A stretch of 64,000 bases of DNA from Isoperla grammatica (GCA_945910005.1 OX246739.1:73915523-73979522); one strand, 5' to 3'; shown: positions 11,292-26,155, numbered from the stretch's first letter. Notes: a model not told the origin generated them from the letters alone. A program made the numbers and translations.

Positions 11292-14200
11292 ATGTCTTGC
11301 AATTATGCTGATGGCCTGTCGCCATATGAACACAAGGGGAAGCTTGGTTTAGCAGAGGTAAACTTACCTAAATAGCCTCTACATGTAGGCCTACCATTTG
11401 AAGTTCCACACATGAAGGCTTGTGCTAGGCCAGCCAGTAGTTGTTTAGTTGGGATTTCATCCTTGTGGTGATGAATTTAACCATACAGCAAACATAGACT
11501 TTTAGGCCTAGCCTACAAAATGAATATTAATACTGGAGTTCTAGAGCCTAGTTCAGGATGTGTGTATTATGTATGGACAAAAGCTAGAACTTTGATTATT
11601 AACTCCTGGCTAAGCCTAGGCCTAGGACCTGCTCGCAGTTTAGGTCCCAGTCTCCCAGATCTAGGCCTAGCAAGGTGGCCATAAGACACATAGTAGCCTA
11701 AGATTAAGATTAAGATTAAAACACTTAAAGGCTGCAAATGGGCCACTACTACCCGGTGGCAACCTATCCAAACCTCCCCCCTCCCCACCCTCCCTCGTCA
11801 CCTCCTTTTCGTCAATCTATTTCTAAATTCCCTTACTGACTCGCACTCAACAACCTCCTCGGGTAACTCATTCCATTCCCTTACCGTTCTCTCAACAAAA
11901 CCAAACCTACCCAGATCACTTCTCACTACCCGACGCTGAAACTTCCAATTATGATCCCCCCCTCCCTCTATAAACTCCTTCTTGCAACCTGCTCTGGATT
12001 TCCCCCCACCCTCCTTTCCCCCTAGCTGCTCTATATAAATTACACATCCTATCACTCCTCCGTCTCTCCTCTAAGGACTCCCAACCCAGTTCCCCCATCA
12101 TTGCTGTAACACTATCATAAGCCCTTACCACATTCCCTAACCTATCTCCACATACCTCCATCTCCTAACTTGTCTCCTGTAACCTTCCTTGCCGCCCTAC
12201 GCTACACCTTTTCTAATTCCATGACTTCCCCTTTCCTATATGGATCCCACACCGCACCACCATATTCCAATATAGGCCGTATCACTGTTTTGTAAGCCAT
12301 ATCCTTTACCTCCCTACTAGCTCCCTTCAAATTCCTCATAACAAACCCTAAGTTTCTATATCCCTTTCTTACACTTTCCTGCACCTGGTCCCCCCATCCC
12401 AAATCTTCCGCCAATAAAATTCCCAAATACTTATACTTCTTTACCTTTTCTAGAACTACCCCCTCAAGAAAATACTCTCTCGTATCCCCTTTTAATTTAC
12501 GCGTGAACCCAACCAGTTTACACTTTCCCGCATTCAAACCCATCCTATTAACATCAACCCACTCCTCTATCCTGTTCAAATCATCCTGCAACAACTTAGC
12601 ATCCTCCACCCCCTTAATCACCCTATACAAGATGCAATCATCAGCAAACAACCTTAATCTTGACTCAATATCCCTTCCTATATCATTAATAAACATTATA
12701 AATAACAGTGGCCCCAGCACCGACCCCTGCGGCACCCCCGATGTAACTTCGATAGCTGCTGATACGCTACCCCCCACCCTTACCCTTTGCGACCTATTTG
12801 CTAGAAAATCTCCCATCCACCTTACAACCCAAAAACACACCAAAATTGTAACCCAGGCCGAATTGGGCACATGGATTCAGGGTGTTTTCCAGGGAGAATC
12901 AATGGAGAACTAGTGAGAAGACGTTATGTAGTTTCATAAAGTACTAAATACTCATTTATTCCACATCACAAGAAAAACACAGAATAGTATAAGGCAACCC
13001 TTTACTTACATAAATCATAGACCTGACCTGCAAGATGCGCCATGGTGTAGCCCTCAGAATCAAACTAGGCTAGGCCTAGGCCTAGTAGAGCTAGAACAAG
13101 ATCCCTGATCTTATAAAGTGCCATTCACAATTCCAATGCAACTGGTCACAATGCGTTGTAGACCTAGGCGTATGGTGCAAGCATTGATTAAATAACCTCA
13201 CGCCTTGCTCAATTTACGACTTACACCTTACGCCTTACAACTGATTGCGAATGGCATTTTTTATCGTTGAGCAGCCTTAATAATTTTGTGGAGAAACTAC
13301 TGTAACAGATTGAAGTTTTTGGTAACATAATCACACTGCACATTCATTTGTTCTCTACTTACGGATGGCTTCTGTCTTCACTCTTCAGACACCTTCAGAG
13401 GCAATGAAATTGACTAGCTGATGAGTTGTTAGTTTATTGTACCGGTAACAAGATTTAATTTCACTAGAATTGCTACAATATTGTGGTATCTTAGTTTCTA
13501 AACTGTAATCCTACTCTTAGTTAGGCCTATTTTATTTAATGTCTCATCAAAACCGTAAACCTGCCATATTTATAATTAGCTTGTTCTTTGTGTTGTAGAA
13601 ATTTGATAAGGAAGAAGAAGTTACTGAAAAGGTTCTTCAATTGGCAAAATGGATTCAAGAGTCTAAACATATTGTAGTACACACAGGTGCTGGAATCAGC
13701 ACATCTGCAGGGATACCAGATTTCAGGTGTGACTTCGAAGCTCTAGAAAACTCGCTTACTTTTAAGTTTTAATTTTCTCCCAATAGAATAAATGGTAAAT
13801 CTTCCGATTGGGTCCGCGGTCAAAAATTGCTGTAAAATAAACATTAATGACATTTCTTCATATTATCTGTACTAAATATATTGAATCTAGTGTACAAAGT
13901 ATTTTTTAAGTAGTTTTAATGTTTAAATTTAGTTTATAAGTAAAGAAAATGTGATCTAAGTGTTCGAGATGACAGAAGGAAGAACATTAGACAGCCATTG
14001 CTGATCGCCATCTTTGACGTTCCGGAAGTGTTCCGGCAGTGTTGCCAACCATTTTATTTGAGTGATACAATTTGAAGAAGGTGTAAATTTATTTGAGTTG
14101 TAAACGAAAGTAGGCCTACGTTTCAAGATTTTTCGTAACCTGACCCCCTAACCTTCTTCCTTTCGTGGGATGTCAGGCACTTGGGCAGTCACTTTCAGTG

Positions 14201-15730
14201 TATGTCACTTTGGTAGGCCTACGTTGGTATACTACAGAACGTTGGGCGGCAGAAAAAGTATCATGGCGACAATGGGAAAATCCGCCGTCTAAACGCTGTT
14301 TTAGATCATCGAAAAGGGTAATTTTTAATGTTTTAGCGGACACCAAAACTTGTTTGGGTTCATTTTAAACATAAATTTGTCTTTTAGTAAGTGTTTTAAG
14401 TACTGTCCGTGACTGCATTTGTGCAAATGAGCCGCGGACCCAATCGGAAGAATTACCGAATAAATTATTGTCTTACACTTAAACATGAGAGATATTGCTC
14501 ATTTTATATACATTTCTCCGCAGAGGTCCAAACGGGGTATGGACGTTGGAGGCCAAAGGTTTAAAGCCGGAGACGAACATCTCCTTCGACGAGGCGACGC
14601 CTACAAAGACGCACATGGCGCTGGCGAAACTGGTGGAATGCGGGCTGGTCCGCTACGTCGTGAGTCAGAACATTGACGGGCTCCACCTGCGCTCGGGCCT
14701 GCCGCGCGGCAGTCTCGCCGAGCTCCACGGCAACATGTACGTGGAGCAGTGCAACCAGTGCGGCAGACAGTTCGTGAGGGGCAGGGCCACGACCTCCGTC
14801 GGACAGCGGTGCCTGGAGAAACCCTGCCCGGCCGTCAAGGGCAACGGCAGATGCTGTCGCGGGCGTCTGCACGATACGATACTAGACTGGGAACACAGTC
14901 TACCCGAGAGTGATCTTCAAATGTCCGATTACCATTCGAGGTAGGGGAAACTGAGAAGCTGTGTAAATTTAATTAATTTAAGGACAGTACATAGCTGCAT
15001 TCTCTTTCCATCAATATGTGAAGAAGAATAGAAACGTATTTTGGATATAAACCATAGAGACCGTAGAATGGTAATGGACTTGTCTATTTTTAGCAGTACA
15101 GTGCCATAGACATAGAATCTGCTGACATTGGAAATGGCTTATATAGGAACCACTTGAGTAGTCTTAATTAAACATGGATGCTACATTTATAGGCGTAGCG
15201 TTTTACTTGTGGAGCTCTAATTTTATGCATCTTTTTCCAGTGTTGCCGACCTCAGTCTGTGCCTTGGAACAACTCTCCAGATTATCCCAAGTGGAAACCT
15301 GCCCTTGGCTACCAAAAAACGCAGTGGGCGATTGATAATATGTAATCTACAACCCACTAAACATGACCGGAAAGCAGATCTCATTATTAATGCCTATGTC
15401 GACGAGATAATGGTGAAGTTAATGAAGGCACTTGAACTTCCCATCCCCAGTTATAATCCCGAAGCAGATCCTTCAGTACGAGTGGAATTGTGCAAAATTG
15501 AAAACAAATATATTGAGTGGACTATAGATGGCAAAGCACTTGTGCAAATGAAGACTCTTTTTGAATTGAAGTGCAAACAGGCAAGGACTAAAGGTGGAAA
15601 AAGAAAAGGCGAAGATTTAAAAGTGTCGGTAATAGAACACCCGAAAACAGAAAGGATCACAGTAGTTGACGTAAAAGCCATAGGCAATGTTGAACTAGAT
15701 AGTATTGTTAAAACAGAAAACAAAGACTGA
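11292..15730 (+). CDS. SIRT6: NAD-dependent protein deacylase sirtuin-6
   Basis: SIRT6 is a nuclear NAD-dependent deacylase and mono-ADP-ribosyltransferase acting on histone H3 and in DNA repair. Exons: 11292-11357, 13599-13726, 14524-14940 and 15241-15730, all GT-AG. Together they are 1,101 nt, 366 residues plus stop, close to human SIRT6. The start [20 protein letters not shown] matches the conserved SIRT6 N-terminus. Visible motifs are [15 protein letters not shown] (NAD binding), QNIDGLH, the HGN catalytic histidine, a zinc site beginning CNQC and completed by cysteines near CLEKPC and CCRGRL, and [14 protein letters not shown]. The C-terminal tail is Lys-rich. Exon 3 is markedly GC-richer than exons 2 and 4. 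Intron 1 contains a LINE fragment on the opposite strand and intron 2 a complete 664-bp transposon. Confidence 0.95.
11699..12845 (-). pseudogene. 5'-truncated, frameshifted non-LTR retrotransposon (CR1/Jockey-like)
   Basis: The minus strand encodes the second half of a reverse transcriptase: [14 protein letters not shown], the catalytic [10 protein letters not shown] and KYKYLGI. After position 12202 the downstream region continues in shifted frames ([13 protein letters not shown], then [18 protein letters not shown]), so it is dead. No endonuclease is present; the homology begins abruptly near 12840, a usual LINE 5' truncation. The 3' end is a short AAGATT/AATCTT hexamer tail at 11699-11718, as in CR1/L2-type elements. 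It lies antisense in SIRT6 intron 1. Confidence 0.85.
13115..13263. mobile_element. About 150-bp MITE
   Basis: AAAGTGCCATTCACAATTCC at the left is mirrored imperfectly by the right end (GATTGCGAATGGCATTTT). The ends resemble those of the elements at 9533 and 23081 (..CATTCACRAT). Lies in SIRT6 intron 1. Confidence 0.55.
13794..14457. mobile_element. 664-bp TIR element with 8-bp target duplication in SIRT6 intron 2
   Basis: Terminal inverted repeats of 26 bp with one mismatch start GGTAAATCTTCCGATTGGGT and end in its complement. The direct repeat GAATAAAT flanks both sides (13786-13793 and 14458-14465), a perfect 8-bp target-site duplication. No transposase frame is recognised. An 8-bp duplication fits hAT, P or Merlin groups; GG ends favour Merlin, but this is a guess. 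With its duplicated target, it makes up all but about 125 bp of the intron. Confidence 0.85.
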
Positions 15731-15764
15731 TGTGAAGTTTTATATGTAGGGTCAATGCCGGCAT

Positions 15765-15945
15765 AGTTATCGGCTTTGGTCTAGTAAACCACAGCTACTG
15801 CATTTTAGGTTCGAATCGTGGCTTGAGCATAGACCTAATGTAGCACTTATCATCTTCGATCTATTTGTCACCCACTTGTCATCTCGATTGGTGTCATTGC
15901 CAAAATATCATTGTAAGAATCATTATAATGTCTTATGATGGATAG
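15765..15945 (+). repeat. tRNA-derived SINE candidate
   Basis: A B-box-like GGTTCGAATCG at 15809-15819 follows a possible A box (TAGTTATCGGCTTTGG). The downstream body (CATCTTCG...TTGCCAAAATAT) is shared with about 50455-50545, showing an interspersed family. Located just after the SIRT6 stop codon. Confidence 0.5.
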
Positions 15946-16165
15946 GAATATGTACAAGATGTAGTGGGAGTAGAAGAAAGGAGAATCTTGTGGAGAGATA
16001 TCTATACAGAACTATTGGAAATGCCTGTCCAAGGCCCGGTTTCATCAAATTTTAACTACAGTTATCTTCCTTTAACTGTTAAAAAAACAGTGAAAAAGAA
16101 GAGGATTTGTGAATCTGGCTAGTAAGCACTAAGAAATCCATAGCTCGAGTTACTGGTGATCATCA

Positions 16166-16188
16166 CCCCCCCCCCCCCCCCCCCCCCC
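16166..16188. repeat. Poly-C homopolymer run
   Basis: Twenty-three consecutive cytosines. Similar C or G runs occur at about 274-286, 21169-21196, 23565-23586, 36270-36286, 52410-52426 and 52980-52999. Length estimates may be affected by assembly error. Confidence 0.85.
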
Positions 16189-16930
16189 AGACCTGACTCA
16201 AGTTGGCAAATGAATTAGAATGAGAGTACATACTAGTGACGTTAGGGTAACAGCTGTTGTATTTTGTTTTTCGTCTTACATTACTAAAACAAATGTTAGG
16301 CAAGCAATTGAAGTTCTCACTCATTTAATTGCAAATTTTGTATTATTCCAAATAGTTGTTAAATTTATCTATTTCAGTAACTACATTTTAATTAGTGTCT
16401 AAATGTATGTCACATTACAATAATTTGTAACTTTACTCCCATAAAACAGATATATCAACCAAGCAGGTATTTTTATAATTATCCTACTTGCAATACAGTA
16501 ATGTATCGGCTTCATCTTATTTATTAAGTGTCAATTAAAATGTTTTAATTGGTTAAGCAGCACTACTTTACTATTGTATTTTATTGAAATGTCACATCTA
16601 TCTAGTTGGAATGTAGTAAAAGATACCTGATAAACAAAATAAACAAAACATGTAAAATGTATATTTATGTTTCTGTGGAAATTAAGAAATACTGCTACTT
16701 TGATACTTATCATTAATTGTTTGCATACACTAGTTTTATTTAAGGTCCTCCTTTGTAAATCAGACAATAAATAAACCATATGCATGCAATTTAGTTCGTT
16801 CATAAATCGCGCCCGGCGCCTACACCGCCTTCTACACTGAAAGGTGCGCCGGACCGGATGCACATTTATATCAAAGACGAACGTAGTTGAGAATATCTTT
16901 GCAAAGAACTTCTTTGTGTTATCTGTAATC

Positions 16931-19774
<2,844 letters not shown>

Positions 19775-19801
19775 ATACAACTGTTATTTTCATTAAAATC
19801 A

Positions 19802-19807
19802 AATAAA
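19802..19807 (+). promoter_or_regulatory. RPS15 polyadenylation signal
   Basis: Canonical AATAAA 28 bp after the TAA stop, at the spacing expected of a compact ribosomal-protein 3' UTR. Confidence 0.75.
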
Positions 19808-19930
19808 AGAAAAAGTTTTAAAACTTTCGAAGCTTTCTTCATTCCCTATTCCCTTGAAACCAGATGATCCTTTATTTGGTTAAATATTTTTGATTGTCTT
19901 GACAATACATGCTACACTGTCAGATTTGAT

Positions 19931-20260
19931 CATGGACTATGTTTACCACGCGAGCCCAGCTCGTGCTCGTAAGCTCAAGCTCAATAGCTCGGTATTCGTT
20001 TACCACGGACTTTGAGATCGTACTAAATACTACAGGTCTGGTTCGTGCTGAAAAAGAAGGCGTGGTTAACCGCTTGCTAAACGTACGTATGTACACAGTT
20101 CGGTCCGCATGTGTTTATCACGCAATTTGAGATCGCACGGAGCGTGCTGGCTCGGCTTCTTGTCCAAGCTGAGTTGGGTTCGTGCTTAGGTGTTTATCAG
20201 GCAAATTCAGTTCGCATAATGTCCAGCTCGAGCTCGGCTCGCGTGGTGAACGTAGTCATG
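19931..20260. mobile_element. Inverted-repeat element with internal sub-repeats
   Basis: CATGGACTATGTTTACCACG at the left is mirrored by CGTGGTGAACGTAGTCATG at the right. GTTTAYCACG-type motifs recur several times inside (near 19998, 20111 and 20191). Its ends resemble those of the element at 47573-48157. Confidence 0.7.
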
Positions 20261-20291
20261 GTCAACTACAGTAATTCTAATGATTGCTATT

Positions 20292-20630
20292 TAAGAACGA
20301 TGGGTACGTTTACGTCAAAAAACGCAGCAAGTTGTAATGTTTTAATTATATCTCAAAATCAAAATGTGAGTAATCAGCGTGCTGTGGTTTGATACGCCCT
20401 ACAGACAATGATTATGTATATATAACATTATAATCAGTATGACTGATACTTATTTGATTAGTAATTTAATGAAATCACAGTCACACTGATTATAATGTAG
20501 TTTGTAGGGCTTACCAAACCACAGCCTGCTTATTACTCAGATTTTCTATTTCTATGTGCATTCTTGAGATATAATTAAAAATTTCCTGCAGTTTTTATCA
20601 TAAACGTACCCATATCGGCCATCGTTCTTA
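20292..20630. mobile_element. Foldback element with about 160-bp arms
   Basis: TAAGAACGATGG at the left mirrors CCATCGTTCTTA at the right, and pairing continues, imperfectly, over most of the element, including CTGTGGTTTG and ATTATAATCAGT. The centre, around TTTGATTAGTAATTTAATG, forms the loop. No ORF. Confidence 0.7.
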
Positions 20631-21321
20631 CTTGCCACTACCTAAGCTGTGTCCCAGCTGAAATTATCTACAAGTTAATAAATCAACTGGAAATCTAAAA
20701 TACTGTAATGGTAAAACAATACATATACTAGGAATTACATCGAATCCAAATTTGAAGAATCCCCATATTTGTAGGCCTATAGCAGGGGGAAGAATAGATG
20801 CCCTAAAAGTGCAAGTTTTTATTACTGCGAGAGTGCTAAACATTCTATTTGAAACTGCTATTTTTACATGTCTCTAATTATGATCCAGCTTTGCAACTTT
20901 CACACAGTGGTTGCAGGTATAGGCAGTACCAGAGAACACAATCAGAATTACTTCTGTCGAATGCAAGTCAAAAATTAGTAATTACTAATTACCATTATTT
21001 CAATAATTCAAAGGTTTCCTTTTCTTATATGAAACTTATACGTGAAACCTCCTTTGTACGTTTTCGAGGGACCCGAGACAAAAAAACGTGGTAACGGGAA
21101 AAACGCACTATTGAAATACTTCAAATTTGTCTTTTCATACATTCCTAACACTTATAATCTTGTAAAAGCCCCCCCCCCCCCCCCCCCCCCCCCCCCGACA
21201 CCATTCTTCATTATTCAGGGTCGTAAGCGAGGCCTGGCGACCAAGGTCATGCAGCTAGACTAGGCTGTGATGACATATTATAAAAAAACTCGAGTGGGTA
21301 AAAATATTGTTTTCTATACTT

Positions 21322-22983
21322 AGGAGCAGTTCGGTTTCCGCCCGGGCAAATCAACTTTACAAGCTGTCAAAATTCTTCTTGATAAAATCGACTCCACTCT
21401 TGCCAAAGTGAAAGGCAAACTATACACTGTCTTTGTAGACTTTAAAGCCGCCTTCGACTCAGTAGACCGGCACTGTCTTATCAATAAGCTTCGCGACCTG
21501 AACTGCATCCCAGTCGAACTATTGAACATCCTGAGTGTAATTCTAAATATTAACTTCGTACAAGTTAACGATGGTATCTTCCTCTCCGATCCAATAATAC
21601 AGTCAAACGGAGTCCTCCAAGGGGACCCCTCCAGCCCACTTTTGTTCAACCTATTTACTTCAGATATAAAGGAATCCATCTTCGACGAATTTAACAAAGA
21701 CGTTTTCTTGATAATGTACGCAGATGACATCGCACTATACTCAGAAAACCTCGCTCAGCTTCAGCATACGTTACTAAAACTCAAAACATGGTGTGAAAGC
21801 AACCTTTTAGTAGTAAACGTCAATAAAACAAAAGTTGTTAAGTTCAGAAAAGGGGGTAATTTAGCCAAAAGTGATGTGCTTTTCTACGGTACTCACAAAG
21901 TAGAGTTTGTATCTTCTTTCAAATATCTGGGTATCTTACTCCATTATAAAGGTACTTCTTTCTCTCCCCACATCAAAGCAAGATGTTCCTCTGCCATAAA
22001 AGCCATGCACCTTATCTCCAAATTATACTCGCTCTCGATCTCTTGTGCTATGAAACTCTTCCACCTCAAAATCTCCCCGATTGCTTCATACGGTATCGAA
22101 ATCATCTGGCCCTACCTCTCCCAAGCTGACCTCACACAATTAGAATCTGTTAAGACCCTTTACATGAAAAAGGTCCTTTCTCTATGTAAATTTACTCGTT
22201 CCCGCTTGGTGTATGAGATGGTAGATGAGTCATTGTTTGTTGCTGACCTACAACATAAATTCAACCTAAGCCAACCAGTTGCCTTTCGCACTGTCGTTCA
22301 TGTTTGCATGTCAAAACGCCTTGAAATTAGACCTGAATTCTTTACTATGGATCTGTTCAAAAATGATGACTGGAAAAAACCTCTTGCCAAAAACAGGCAT
22401 GTTCTAACCCGTGTAGCAGCTCACGGTTTTCACCATCTGTTCTGCCGAGACAAAAAGTTCCACTCATCATACACAGACTGCAAATGCTCCCACTGCGCTA
22501 TGGATTGCGATCTGTATCATGTGTTTATATGTCCAGCCAGGACACATTCCATGATCGATCTTGCCACAAAGGGTATTATCTAGAAATACGTGGAAATGTC
22601 TGACTCATAGTGTTAACTATGTAAATAACTATGTAACTATGTAAACCCGTTAACTATGTAAATGTTAACTATGTAAATATGTACTCTGTTGTACTCTTGA
22701 CTGATTGTGTTAACTATTTAATTATGTACTCTGTAAATTGATAATGTTCATTTTAATCATTAATCTCGTCTTGTTCATAGCCGAAATGTTTCGACTGTAA
22801 TTATGTACTCTGTAAACTGATAATGTTCATTTTAATCATTAATCTTGTCTTGTTCATAGCCGAAATGTTTCGACTGTATAATTATGTTACTCTGTAATGC
22901 TGTAATGTTGGTATGCCGGTTATGTTACGCCACAGTTGGCGTCGTACTCTCTGGAGTTTAATAAAAGCATTAAAAAATAATAA
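21322..22983 (+). pseudogene. 5'-truncated non-LTR retrotransposon (reverse transcriptase)
   Basis: Open from about 21322 (EQFGFRPGKSTLQAV) to the stop at 22581-22583. Visible RT motifs are FVDFKAAFDSVDR, GVLQGDPSSPLLFNLF, catalytic MYADDIALYS and FKYLGI. The C-terminal zinc-knuckle-like CKCSHCAMDCDLYHVFIC is typical of several LINE clades. The endonuclease half is absent, as in usual 5' truncation. The 3' UTR has two 79-bp tandem units (22720-22798, 22799-22877) and ends with an AATAAA-like signal and an A-rich tail near 22983. The RT part is uninterrupted for about 420 codons, so this copy is younger than the LINE in SIRT6. The clade is not resolved. Confidence 0.85.
22720..22877. repeat. 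79-bp tandem duplication in LINE 3' UTR
   Basis: Two adjacent units beginning AATTATGTACTCTGTAAA and ending CCGAAATGTTTCGACTGT differ at about two positions. A partial third start follows at about 22880. Short 3' UTR repeats are common in LINEs. Confidence 0.85.
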
Positions 22984-23080
22984 TAGGAGTAGTCTAAGTG
23001 CGAGGGCAATGTTTAATTATCTCTGTAGTTTGACAAAAGCCTTTTGTAAAGAGGACCACTGGACGAGGGTTTGTTATTTA

Positions 23081-23411
23081 AGGTCCATTCACGATTAAAC
23101 TTAACCGTAAACTTACAACTTAAAGTAAGGTTTGGCTTATGGAAGATCACATGATTGTTCACGACCAAAACTTAAACTTAGTTTTGGGCTACGGTTAAGT
23201 TTGGAACGATCAAACTTTAAAATAAAAATAAACTTAACAGTAAGAAAGAACCAATCAGCGCCAGCCGCAAGGCCTAGGCTAGCTAAATCGAAAACGGAGC
23301 CGAAACATGCTCAGAATTTATTTGACAAAACGTTATTAAACGAGTTTATGAAGACCTAGCGTCTACGTTTAAGTTAAAGTTTACTACTAAGTTTTTATCG
23401 TGAATGAGCCT
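23081..23411. mobile_element. MITE with CATTCACGAT ends
   Basis: AGGTCCATTCACGAT at the left mirrors ATCGTGAATGAGCCT at the right. Inside are several AAACTTAACYGTAAACTT-type motifs in both orientations. TTA/TA flank could be a short target duplication. Related to the elements at 9533 and 13115 by end sequence. Confidence 0.65.
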
Positions 23412-23439
23412 CAAAGAACCTCAGTGCCGGCAGCCGAGA

Positions 23440-23780
23440 TCGTAGATAAAACGACCCTTTCAGAGACCCCCCCCCCCCTCCCCTCCCACGCGGAACAAGA
23501 TGCAGCTGGTCAAGGTCAAGGCACTACTCACTGGCCACTGGGTTGCATTGTGTTGAGCGTGGGAAGGGGGGGGGGGGGGGGGGGGGCGGGCGCTTCGCAG
23601 AACTGGGATGAATGAATGACTAACGTGGTCGGCTTGAACAATAACAACTTGTAATTCGACTCACTGGCTGGCCGGAAAAAAGTAAAAACGATTATGAGAA
23701 CACAGAAAACGTACTATAGGATCTAATTACCTTGACGGACTGATTTTTGAAACGCATTAAGAGGGAATAGGACATGGCCA
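23440..23780. repeat. Inverted copy of the 18166-18540 repeat
   Basis: Reverse complement matches run from the CCCCC/GGGG tracts through AACTGGGATGAATGAATGAC, CACTGGCTGGCCGGAAAAA and GAGAACACAGAAAACGTA. No ORF of note. Confidence 0.65.
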
Positions 23781-25033
23781 TAGGCACTAGTTTTGTGCCT
23801 TCTGAAGAACTCACTTTTCTAACAAACCAAACATCGTATTGGGACAAAATCTTCGGTGTTTTGTTCCTCGCCGGTCTGACTATGCTTCTTCCGTCGAAAA
23901 TTATCAAAAACATATTTATTTTTCTTTCTATAATTAAATATAAAACGCGAAATTCCTTCACCCAATGGATGTTTCGGCACACATTTCAATACTTTTCGTT
24001 GCTTTATTTGTAAATATTCGACTCAATAAGCGTACCACCAGTCTTTCTCAACTTATTAAAATTTAGACGAAGTCTTTATCACTTGTCGTTATCAAATAAA
24101 AGCTGTTCTTCTGAACGTCAATTTACGCTACTTCGTTCACCGTTCGGCCGCTAGATGGCTGCAAGTGTGGTCTTGCAGTTTCGGCGACAAGAGTGAAGCG
24201 CGAGGTCGTGCTGTGGGCGTTCCCGCACAGGGAGGGGAGGGAGGGGAGTAAGTGTGCTTTCGTTGCAATCCACCACGTTCTCGTAGGTATTCGTTACTGG
24301 CAAAGTGTGTGTACATGTGATTTTTGAAGATGGATCGGCGGAAGGGTTGAAAAACAAGATTCCATTTGCATGCAACAAGAAAAAGAAACCTTACCCTACC
24401 AAGTTAATCGAGGCAAGGAAATTAAAAGCTGTTGTTCAATAAATCACGCTACTGCTCAGATATGAACATATAACAAACCCCTGTCCTAATGTGCTTTCTC
24501 AGTTACAATAATATTGCTGTTAGAAAAACACACGTACACACATGTCAACGTATTTATTTATTTATCTCAAGTGTATTTATTTCATTTCCACTGTTTGTAG
24601 TGTACGGACATCAAACCGAATCTTCAAATGTGATATTTTCCGTGTTTCGTATTTTCGGAATCAAATAATTGATTTTTTAATTTTAATATTGTTATGCTAG
24701 CGATTAGCCACGCAACTAAAGAAGGCTTGCTTTTTTGTTTCCTCAAACACAAAACTAGAATGTATCCCTACATTAAAAATGCCTGGGTGCTACATTAACT
24801 ACATAGATAATACATTATACCGACGGTACATATTTGTGACAAAAACAAAGTTGCAGTTGTTGACCCATGATCATTGACGCCCATACCCCGGGAATCATTC
24901 ACATAGAATAGCGTACATAAGGGGTTTCGTAACAATGTATTTGCAACTATGTTTGCCATGCTAAGGGTAACATGCTAGGAGAAACGTCTACTTGGGTGCT
25001 GTAAAAGCTGAGAAAGATCTGGTTACGCATCGC

Positions 25034-25036
<3 letters not shown>

Positions 25037-25063
<27 letters not shown>
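25037..25063. repeat. (GA)n microsatellite
   Basis: Uninterrupted GA dinucleotide run of about 27 bp. Confidence 0.9.
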
Positions 25064-25069
<6 letters not shown>

Positions 25070-25453
25070 CAGTTGGTTTCAACAAGAATATTTCCAAAGT
25101 GTTTATCCGGGATCTTAGTAAAATGTTGGTCGTCCGGTCCTAATTCCTTTTCAGGGTCAGTCAACCGAACAACCCCTTCCAGCGATACGGGCGTTGTTGT
25201 CATCCTAGTCCGTTCGCCTGTTTTAGCGAAGGAGTACTCAATGAAAGAGTAATGAAATGTTGTCGAGTGTGGTAATTTGTAGCTAAATATAACATAACCA
25301 AACACAATAAGGACATCGTTGATGATGATGCTGTTGATGATGATCATAATGATAATAATAACAATAATAATAATAATGATAATAAGATAAGCCACCTTAT
25401 CACCCACGACGCGGCGAAACTTCCCGTTCAATTGTTACAATTTTATTTCATAA

Positions 25454-25472
25454 AAATAATAATAATAGGCCC

Positions 25473-25517
<45 letters not shown>

Positions 25518-25600
25518 GTTGTAAAATCTGCCCCGACCCAGGTTGGAACTTAGAACCTTCGTCTCTATTTAATAATGATCTTGCCAATCGACTTATTTCA
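25454..25600 (-). repeat. SINE-like unit: AAT/TTA tail plus B-box
   Basis: An (AAT)n tract with a TTA reversal (25454-25518) adjoins sequence whose minus strand reads GGTTCTAAGTTCCAACCTGG, a degenerate tRNA B box. The AAAATCTGCCCCGACCC block is similar to AAAATCCTACCTCGACTG at about 27111, indicating one family. Confidence 0.4.
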
Positions 25601-25860
25601 GGTAACACCTTTACCAAATGACACATGGCAATTTAGTGAAGACGTTTCCTTTAGTCCGATAGCTCAATTGGCAAAAACGTCGGTAAAAAACAGAGCCAGA
25701 GGTTCTGGTTTCGTAGAGCAGTGCAGTCTGGACACGTTTTGGTTTTACTACAACAATATTGATTTCAAACGGCATTGTAATTATAAGTATTATTGCATTG
25801 TTCAAAATATAATTGTGTTGTTATTATTATATATTAGTTTATTGTTGCAATACATACAAA

Positions 25861-25998
25861 CTCGGTCCAAACCGGCGTAAACATGTTGTACGGACATAAA
25901 ATATGTCAAGTATTTTCATGTGCATACCGTACTTAGATTAGAACTAATTACATATATCATTGTTCATATCATTTTTCCAAAACCAACTGTAGATGCCA

Positions 25999-26057
<59 letters not shown>

Positions 26058-26114
26058 GTATTATTTCTATTGTTATTGTTATTATTTTTATTATTATTTT
26101 TATTATTTTTATTA

Positions 26115-26155
<41 letters not shown>

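Larger units (their letters stand above)
15731..16930. other. SIRT6-RPS15 intergenic region
   Basis: Contains a SINE candidate (15765-15945), a poly-C run (16166-16188) and AT-rich sequence. Open frames here look like chance. The last about 100 bp should hold the RPS15 promoter; a pyrimidine stretch CTTCTTTGTG near 16909 could be a 5'TOP start, weakly supported. Confidence 0.4.

Noticed and set aside
12503..12913. 136-codon plus-strand ORF
   Set aside because: Shadow of the minus-strand LINE reverse transcriptase.
25315..25520. CRISPR-like or satellite array
   Set aside because: Simple AAT/GAT triplets without spacers, in an animal genome.
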